64,000 nt of DNA from the NCBI GenBank assembly GCA_951802425.1, contig OX637803.1, positions 1-64,000 on the forward strand. The letters are read 5' to 3'. The notes beneath the pieces were generated by a model. The model was not told the origin of the DNA. It searched no databases and saw only the letters and a list, made by a program, of their open reading frames with translations. The DNA comes from Clavaria fumosa. Its lineage: Eukaryota; Basidiomycota; Agaricomycetes; Agaricales; Clavariaceae. This document shows, one piece after another, positions 57,950 to 64,000 of the stretch; the stretch's first letter is position 1; every line of letters begins with the position of its first letter. The position numbers were made by a program, and so were the translations under genes.

Positions 57950-58490
57950 AAAGGAGCTTCACCAGTAGGGTGGGCGAGAATAGCCTAAGTTCGAGGAAAA
58001 GCTTCACCAGTGCGAGGCGCGTAGGCAGCGGTGGGACGCGCGGGTCGCCTCCGATGGAAGTAACTTGTCAGCCGCGTGTGCTAGTGCAAGAAAAGTGGGG
58101 ACACCAACCCACGTCAAGGTCTTTCCAGAGGACCCATGCCTGTTCGAGACACGCTTTGGCGTCCTCGGTTCGCTGCTGCGACATGCGCACGCTAGCGAGC
58201 GCCTGCAAGGCTTCCGCATTGCCTGGGTCGGTCTGGAGTGCCGCGTCCAGCAGCCCTCCACAAGTTCGCTCCGCTGAGGAGTCAAAGCTATGACCAGCCG
58301 TCGCAGCCTGGCACGCGTCGTGTGGCAGAAAGGCAGGGAACGCACCAGAGATCGTACCGCAGATCCATCCAGATCTCGACCATGCCCACAAACGCACGGA
58401 CGACGTTTGTTCGGAGCTCCAGCTCTGCATTCTCCAAGTCGCTGTCCATTGCCGCTGCTGCTGCCATCGTCAACCGCAGCCCCTGCCATT
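57950..58490 (-). pseudogene. Second copy of the captured ACL4-like TPR fragment
   Basis: Read on the minus strand it has the same pieces as 30757-31310: AELELRTNVVRAFVGMVEIW, LLDAALQTDPGNAEALQALA and QQRTEDAKACLEQAWVLWKD. The same two introns are present. A few substitutions distinguish it (for example WMDLRYDL for WMDPRYDL). The fragment ends at the same trinucleotide tract, so capture preceded duplication of the element. Confidence 0.6.
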
Positions 58491-59118
58491 TCCTTATCTG
58501 GGGTCAGCAGAGGGAAAGACAGAGGTCACCTGGGGTCGTTGCCACCATTTTCGTTGTCACACAAAGAGAGAGAGAGAGGGAGAGGAAGAGGAGCAGGGGG
58601 GCGTCAGATCGAGGATGCGAGAGTACAGTCATGACTGACAAGCGAGGTCGGACTTCGAACAAAAGTTCAACATAAAATCATGTGACCTTACATCGAAATT
58701 TCTTTTGAAGTCCAATGCACTGTCCTCAGTGTCCTTGGCCCAGAAGTTTATAGTAAGAGGGTGTGCTCCATAGATTTCAAAGACTCTATAGATTGCAACT
58801 TCACTGTCAAAGACTCTATGGATGGCATCTTCTCTGTCAAGTACTCTATAGATGGCCTGTTCACTATGAGAGGCTGTGTGAATCTTTAGCATCTATGACA
58901 ATACTCAAATTCTATGGACTGAAATCAGGTTTTGCTGATGTAGTGTGACCGAGTACATGACCAGCCACAGTAGGATAACCGCTTATACACACTTATGCCC
59001 CGCTATTGTGCAAATTGCTATTAAGCGCTATTACGTTTACTTCGCTATTACGTTTACTTCGCTATTATTTAAACACGCCATCGCCATTGCTAAACCTATC
59101 GCTATCGCTATTCCGACG

Positions 59119-60648
59119 TTATGGGCAAGTCATCTCAAATTCGTCCCAAAGGGATTGATGAGTGAACCAAACAATAGAGACCCGCTGCCCACCTTCCCAG
59201 GCTTCAACTTCGTGGGGGAGAATATGACCTCGTAAGAGGACAATTGTCCCAGGTTCGTAACTCAACCTGAGATTCAGCTGTGGTACAACCAGATGACCCT
59301 TCTGAAACTTGCCCAGAGTCAACAAAGGGACCCAGGCTCTTACCAGGTCAGAACGGTCAGCATGTAGTGCCGTTTGCCGGTTCCACATAATGGCTCGCCC
59401 CTCCATAAGAGATGGATCAATGGAGTCGACCGCCTTCGCAAAAGGGTACTTGCGATGCACTGCTTCCTTCAGCCGGACCAACGCCAAATACTGGGTTGGG
59501 TCCAGGTGTTCAATGATGGCATTCATCAGCGACGAAGTTAAGGCGAAGGATTCCTTCAAAGCCATCGCCCGGGAGAAACGTCGTCCACTTTTGATCAGGT
59601 CCGCTGAAGCAACAATAGGTTCACGCTACGACGATTGATTACTAGAACAAAAAATGCGGAAAGCGAGTCTGCTTTCACTCACTGTACGGCCAATGGCGTG
59701 CCAACCTGAGACCAATTTGACGATTCCAGAGTGCTCATTTGCCTTCCGAATATACGTCGTCGGGCGGTCCCGACCGAACTTGTCTGCACCACCACCGAAA
59801 GTGGGAGGGCAGACCCTTGCGAATTCCTCGGTCGCTTGATAGAGCATCTCCTGTTTCGACGATGAAATGGGTGGTGCATAGCGCAAGTGAAACGACTAAC
59901 TCGCGGCTTAAGACTGAGACCACCTGGCAAATGGAGGAGGACTTCAACGCCATCCGAACTAATAGCCATCCTAGGATGAGCATCCATCCACTGCCGAGAC
60001 GGCTCTGGATGACTGTCGTCTTGCATCGATGAAAAGTGGAGGGAGGACAACGGGCTCGCAATTGCTGAAGAATAACTAAAAGAATCGAACACGGCTGGCC
60101 CTATCCTCGGCATCCCAAGTCCTCGGAACACAAATGCGACATGTACTCACTGGAATCGCGACGTGCCCGATCGACGAGCTTCGCCATAAGATGCCTTATA
60201 CTCGACTGCATCTTCCTTTGAACGTAAGACGAACTGATACTCCACCGCATTAGTGACATTTTCTGATGCTTTCGACGGAACAAATAGCCCACCTGCCACT
60301 TGCGGAGGTTCGCTTTCTCCTGGACTCCTTGACAACGTCGTCATCTTCCAGGTCGGTTAACAAATCATCATGTATGTCCCTGGGCCCAAACATCTGAAGG
60401 CACTCGTCATCCCAATCCCAACCATCCGACGCATTTCCCGGGCTTGCCGCACCGTCAGTCGCTTCACCATCTGGGCTTTCCGCTTTCCTACTCAACAACT
60501 TGATCAGGTCCGTCAAAATTCCAAGGCAAACTTCTTACAAGACTGCATCTAACAAACTGGACATATCAAAGGCCGGGCAAGATGCATTGGCTCCCCCGAT
60601 GAGAAATGTGTCACCATCCAAGGCACAATCACCTGACGAATTGACCAT
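59119..60648 (-). CDS. TET/JBP-like 2-oxoglutarate/Fe(II) dioxygenase; possibly frameshifted
   Basis: The start is ATG at 60648 (MVNSSGDCALDGDTFLIGGA), then exons reading DGWDWDDECLQMFGPRDIHD, NVTNAVEYQFVLRSKEDAVE and HPRMAISSDGVEVLLHLPGG. EMLYQATEEFARVCPPTFGG follows. The last exon (59565-59119) reads ALVRLKEAVHRKYPFAKAVD, then GRAIMWNRQTALHADRSDLV, GHLVVPQLNLRLSYEPGTIV, RGHILPHEVEAWEGGQRVSI and WFTHQSLWDEF. His-x-Asp (LHADRSD), the distal His (ILPHEV) and Arg (GQRVSI) are the iron and 2-oxoglutarate ligands of the double-stranded beta-helix fold. Mushroom TET/JBP enzymes of this build oxidise 5-methylcytosine and are often linked to transposons. Substrate here is inferred. A frame change near 60330 lacks a clear intron. 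Confidence 0.6.
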
Positions 60649-60992
60649 GAATGCGGGTTCACCACGAGTGCCAAAATAATAATAATAATAATAAAATTTG
60701 AGAATTAGAATCGCCGAGCACCAGGTGTCTAATCGCTAGCGTACCGCCTGCGAGAAGCAATGCCGACGCCACCGTACCGGACAGCAACAAGACGGGAAAT
60801 GAGAAATATGCAGAAAAGTACATTATAAAAGGAATGCGAATCCCAAAGACTAACCTCTTCCTCCTATCTTACTCGATGAGCGGATGTCTTCTCTGACGAT
60901 GTGGGAACCAGCCCCGAGTCTCAACTATAAAAGAAGTTGTTCGTTAACGGATGGTCGAGAAAATAAAAGAGACAGAATAAACACGGTATCAC
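60649..60992. other. Promoter region of the dioxygenase gene
   Basis: It contains a (aat)n run at about 60675-60694 and the stretch duplicated at 50.65-50.87 kb (ccgtaccggacagcaacaag on this strand). The duplication suggests it is a meaningful part of the transcription unit, either promoter or an upstream exon. Confidence 0.45.
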
Positions 60993-62684
60993 TCACCTAC
61001 GCACTTTTTTGGAAGGTCGCATGACCTCCATATCGTCGTCGAAATCCTCGTCATCGCTCGTATCAACAGGCCGATGAGACGGTACAGCGAGGACTGGTGG
61101 CGCCCCCAAGGCTGCGAGATGCTCCGGCGTTGGAGAAGACATTTTCCGTCCGACGTCCTGTGGCATTGGCTTCTCATGCAAGTAGAGCCAACGGCCGCGG
61201 CGTGACACCACATCGCCCTGTTTCCTAGTCGCGAATGATGCGAAACACTGGACGTGGGGGAAGGGGAAACCGAAGACGTCGATGTCGAGGACTCCAGCCG
61301 GAAGCAGAAGCGGATAGTCCAGTGAGATTTGGATTTTGTCACGGCGATCGAAATATTGATGGCATCGTATGCTACATTCTGACTTTGACGACCCTACTAA
61401 GACATCTTGCCCCGTCGTCGGGTGCTTGTCTATTACATATCTCGACCACCTCTTCGACCCAGGCCATGGCGCAACTGGGGGTGGACAGACCCACGGTACC
61501 CTCATTGGATGCACAACATATGTGGTGTGCACAACGAGGGGAAATAGATGGCCGGGTCCGTCTACAGCCATGCTAGAAGAGGCTACGGGGTCAGGCGAAG
61601 GGGATGGGGGGGGGATTGCGACTAAGGCTGATCCCAGGACAGTACGTTGGGCGGGGGTTGGGTCGAAGGGCGGCACTGAGGCAGGAACTGGGGGGGGGTG
61701 AGGTTCAAAGGATGTAGCTAGAGTGGGGACAATACGTTGCGTGGGGCTCGTCTCGAAGGGCGGCGCCGGGAAGGGAACGATACGTTGGGTGGGCCTCGCA
61801 TCGAAGGGAGGCGATGGAGCCGGAACTAATAGATGAAGTGGGGCGGGGGTAGGGGCAGGAGCTGCGGCTGGGGCTGACGGGGCGGGGGCAGGAGCTGGGG
61901 CAGGATCTGCGGCTGGGACTGGAGCTGCGGCTGGGACTGGGGCTGGCGTGGCGGGGGCGGGAGCTGCGGCCGGGGCGGAAGCGGGGGTAGCGGAGGCAGG
62001 GACGTGGACTGGGACGAGGGCTGGGGCAGGATTGGGGGTAGGAGTGGGGGTAGGGACGGAGTGTGGTAATTGAAGGGCAAATGGCCGCGGCATAACACTG
62101 CCCATATCAGCCAATAACGGGGCTTCGTGGTCGTACATCCAAGACGATGCCGGCAGCTCACGGTCCGTAGATCCAAATGGTCCTTCTTGATCGAGGAATA
62201 AGAGGGAAGGGACGGGGCGACCGTATTGTGAGACTTGCAGAACACCGGATGGGGGTTGGACGGGACAGAGGAAGAAAAGTCGACGACCCATGACTCGGTC
62301 ATAATAACGATGAATTAATGTGACCTTGCGACTCTTCCCAACCTTCCGCATGACGTGCCGGCCGTCGTCGAGGACCTGCTCAAGAAAAGTAGCTAGCTGG
62401 CCTTGAAAGCGAGGAGGAACCTGGGGAGGAGGGATCCATTGGACGTGGGACGGGTCGACAAGAACACGAACGGGTAGGCGGAAATAGTATCGACCGACGA
62501 TGACAACTTCGGAACGAGTATCGGAAGCCTCCCCGATCCCACCAGTCAGCTCAGACTGAGTAGGAACGGAGAGACGAGGAGTAGATGATGAAGAGGTTCC
62601 ATCCCCAGCAGCCAACTCAGGCTGCATAGGGCGGAGACTCCGACGGATACCGCGACGTTGTGGGGCAGACTGGGAGGTGGCCAT
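60993..62684 (-). CDS. Hypothetical 563-residue protein made of two similar domains joined by a Pro/Ala linker
   Basis: A single long frame starts at ATG 62684 (MATSQSAPQRRGIRRSLRPM). The first domain reads VQWIPPPQVPPRFQG, DDGRHVMRKVGKSRKVTLIH, RYYDRVMGRRLFFLCPVQ and PPSGVLQVSQYGRPVP. A Pro/Ala-rich linker of roughly 180 residues follows. The second domain repeats the plan with VPWVCPPPVAPWPGSKRW, TTGQDVLVGSSKSECSIRCH, QYFDRRDKIQISLDYPLLLP and AGVLDIDVFGFPFPHVQ. The tail ends DDEDFDDDMEVMRPSKKVRR, acidic then basic, possibly nuclear. I know no function for the domain. It is divergent neither from nor to the dioxygenase gene but lies in line with it (same strand, about 350 bases upstream). 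Confidence 0.65.
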   Translation of the reverse strand: MATSQSAPQRRGIRRSLRPMQPELAAGDGTSSSSTPRLSVPTQSELTGGIGEASDTRSEVVIVGRYYFRLPVRVLVDPSHVQWIPPPQVPPRFQGQLATFLEQVLDDGRHVMRKVGKSRKVTLIHRYYDRVMGRRLFFLCPVQPPSGVLQVSQYGRPVPSLLFLDQEGPFGSTDRELPASSWMYDHEAPLLADMGSVMPRPFALQLPHSVPTPTPTPNPAPALVPVHVPASATPASAPAAAPAPATPAPVPAAAPVPAADPAPAPAPAPSAPAAAPAPTPAPLHLLVPAPSPPFDARPTQRIVPFPAPPFETSPTQRIVPTLATSFEPHPPPVPASVPPFDPTPAQRTVLGSALVAIPPPSPSPDPVASSSMAVDGPGHLFPLVVHTTYVVHPMRVPWVCPPPVAPWPGSKRWSRYVIDKHPTTGQDVLVGSSKSECSIRCHQYFDRRDKIQISLDYPLLLPAGVLDIDVFGFPFPHVQCFASFATRKQGDVVSRRGRWLYLHEKPMPQDVGRKMSSPTPEHLAALGAPPVLAVPSHRPVDTSDDEDFDDDMEVMRPSKKVRR

Positions 62685-62726
62685 GAGAGAACACAAGGCA
62701 GATGATGAAAAAAAGTGACCTCCACA

Positions 62727-62826
62727 TGACCAGCATCACCAGCGTCACCAGCGTCACCAGCGTCACTAGTCACCAGCGTCACCAGCGTCACTAGCCACCC
62801 TTGCATCACCAACACCTTGCATCACC
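62727..62826. repeat. Short accagcgtc tandem repeat
   Basis: Nine or so copies of a 9-bp unit (accagcgtc, with some accagcgtcactag variants) are followed by ttgcatcaccaacacc repeats that lead into the 154-bp array. Confidence 0.9.
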
Positions 62827-63560
62827 AACACCTTGCATCACCAACACTTCGTCTGGCCCGTCTCGATAGTGCTTGTTCTATATCTTCTTCTGCCTGAGCT
62901 GGTTGGAGAATAATATAGAATACCCTCCTCATGCGATTCTTTGGCAGTTATTTGTGTCGTTGGCGTCATCTCACGTTGGTCTCATCCTGCATCACCAACG
63001 CTTTGTCTGGCCCATCTCAATAGTTCTTGTTCTATATCTTCTTCTGCCTGAGCTGGTTGTAGAATAATATAGAATACCCTCCTCACGCGATTCTTTGGCA
63101 GTTATTTGTGTTGTTGGCGTCATCTCACGTTGGTCTCATCCTGCATCACCAATGCTTTGTCTGGCCCATCTCAATAGTTCTTGTTCTATATCTTCTTCTG
63201 CCTGAGCTGGTTGTAGAATAATATAGAATACCCTCCTCACGCGATTCTTTGGCAGTTATTTGTGTCATTGGCGTCATCTCGCGTTGGTCTCATCCTGCAT
63301 CACCAACGCTTTGTCTGGCCCATCTCAATAGTTCTTGTTCTATATCTTCTTCTGCCTGAGCTGGTTGTAGAATAATATAGAATACCCTCCTCACGCGATT
63401 CTTTGGCAGTTATTTGTGTCATTGGCATCATCTCGCGTTGGTCTCATCCTGCATCACCAACGCTTTGTCTGGCCCATCTCAATAGTTCTTGTTCTATATC
63501 TTCTTCTGCCTGAGCTGGTTGTAGAATAATATAGAATACCCTCATCACGCGATTCTTTGC
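62827..63560. repeat. 154-bp tandem repeat, about five copies
   Basis: ctcatcctgcatcaccaacg recurs at 62981, 63135, 63289 and 63443, and a first, more divergent copy starts near 62827. Each copy contains ttgttctatatcttcttctg and tagaataatatagaatac. It lies between two genes and may act on both, but nothing shows this. Confidence 0.93.
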
Positions 63561-63609
63561 CATATACTTGAAACGACAGCTCGCATCAACCAGCACTTTT
63601 TTTATTAGA

Positions 63610-64000
63610 ATGGAAAGGCCTCCAGACGAGAATGATCGTGTACAACATGCTCGCCATGCTCGAGGTGCGATTCGTCCTGTCGAAGGCGCACTACTTTAAC
63701 TTTAACCGAAATTAACTACAGAGATCCACGGCATCGAATATACAATGCGTAGTTTTGAGAAAAATTATATTCGTCATATCCACTACGTGTTCAAGGGACC
63801 CAATGCTCCTCCTCCCGATGTCGGCTTTGTTGGAGATATATACGAACAATCGACTGAAATTCCAGACTCGGAAATTTGTTTCTTTGTACGGACGCAGAAC
63901 GGGTGGTCTTTCATAATACCAGGATGTACAATGCAACACCCCACACTCGGATCCCAGAGGGTGTTCGACTTCGCCACACGTACATGGATTACTCGATCGA
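63610..64000 (+). CDS. 5' part of an unrecognised gene, cut by the window edge
   Basis: A likely first exon starts at ATG 63610 (MERPPDENDRVQHARHARG). After a probable intron, the exon from about 63718 reads EIHGIEYTMRSFEKNYIRHI, HYVFKGPNAPPPDVGFVGDI, ICFFVRTQNGWSFIIPGCTM and QHPTLGSQRVFDFATRTWIT, open to the end of the window. The GDIY and W-containing strands suggest a compact beta-rich domain. I do not recognise the family. The 154-bp array lies directly upstream. Confidence 0.5.

Larger units (their letters stand above)
56329..58940. mobile_element. CATCAG element 2, 2.6 kb, TA duplication
   Basis: It has CATCAGCAAAACCTG ends with TA directly outside at 56327-56328 and 58941-58942. It is an inverted, uninterrupted copy of the element at 28011-32691, including the ACL4-like fragment and the trinucleotide tract. 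It shows the empty site for the 2.3-kb transposon (58862-58870). The two copies differ at scattered bases and in the length and arrangement of the trinucleotide tract. Confidence 0.87.
53010..58956. mobile_element. 5.9-kb foldback structure with 16-bp inverted ends
   Basis: GTACTCGGTCACACTA at 53010-53025 is mirrored exactly at 58941-58956. Outside them, atgaccca (53002-53009) and atgaccag (58957-58964) look like an imperfect 8-bp target duplication, as in hAT elements. Inside are inverted minisatellite arms, a palindromic core, and CATCAG element 2 inserted next to the right end. No transposase was seen. It could also be two elements that happen to abut, but the 15-16 base exact match at the edges is hard to explain by chance. 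Confidence 0.6.

Overview
The window looks like nuclear DNA from a mushroom-forming basidiomycete (Agaricomycetes). The genes carry short GT-AG introns of about 50 nt. The accessory gene types fit this group: a Crinkler NTPase-nuclease, a TET/JBP-like dioxygenase, a histidine-acid phytase and a DIRS-type tyrosine-recombinase retrotransposon. No rRNA, tRNA, CRISPR or bacterial operon structure is visible. Most of the DNA is repeats and nested mobile elements, as in a fast-evolving, gene-poor region.

Layout. 1-7.2 kb: eleven perfect 650-bp tandem repeats, with a partial twelfth fused to a broken hAT transposase (7.2-9.0 kb). 9.3-13.6 kb: a phytase pseudogene on the minus strand, a second phytase scrap whose active-site Asp codon has become His, and unrecognised coding-like DNA around a GC-rich trinucleotide tract. 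14.1-16.8 kb: a six-exon Crinkler-type gene that is fully open. 17.8-19.8 kb: a MITE and minisatellites. 20.5-24.1 kb: two members of an unrecognised lineage-specific gene family. The first contains tandemly duplicated exon-intron modules and the second is interrupted by a stop codon. A third, broken member lies at 51.5-52.7 kb. 24.4-25.3 kb: a tandem array rich in CACGTG boxes.

26.2-32.7 kb: a 1.6-kb palindrome with 648-bp arms, cut by a small hAT MITE, then a terminal-inverted-repeat (TIR) element with CATCAGCAAAACCTG ends. That element carries a genomic fragment of an ACL4-like TPR gene, introns included, and is itself split by a 2.3-kb transposon. 33.2-42.9 kb: small MITEs, then a DIRS-like element. 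Its reverse-transcriptase core is deleted and its recombinase gene is cut by a 4.4-kb element with TA target duplication and CATCAGGAAAAA ends. 43-50 kb: a LINE 3' remnant, three accessory protein genes of unknown or tentative function, and two tandem arrays.

50.3-64 kb: a 5' fragment duplicated from the dioxygenase locus, the third family member, then a 5.9-kb foldback structure (53.0-59.0 kb). The foldback has 38-bp minisatellite arms, a 1.2-kb palindromic core and an inverted second copy of the ACL4-carrying element nested within it. After it come a TET/JBP-like 2-oxoglutarate dioxygenase gene, a 563-residue protein made of two similar halves, a 154-bp tandem array, and the 5' end of one more gene at the right edge.

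The main candidate for something undescribed is a family of elements with CATCAG(C/G)AAAA ends. Its large members carry kilobase GC-rich trinucleotide tracts plus captured DNA: an ACL4-like fragment twice and a transposon-protein fragment once. A small, MITE-like member also exists. All assignments rest on reading motifs by eye, and no database search was run.
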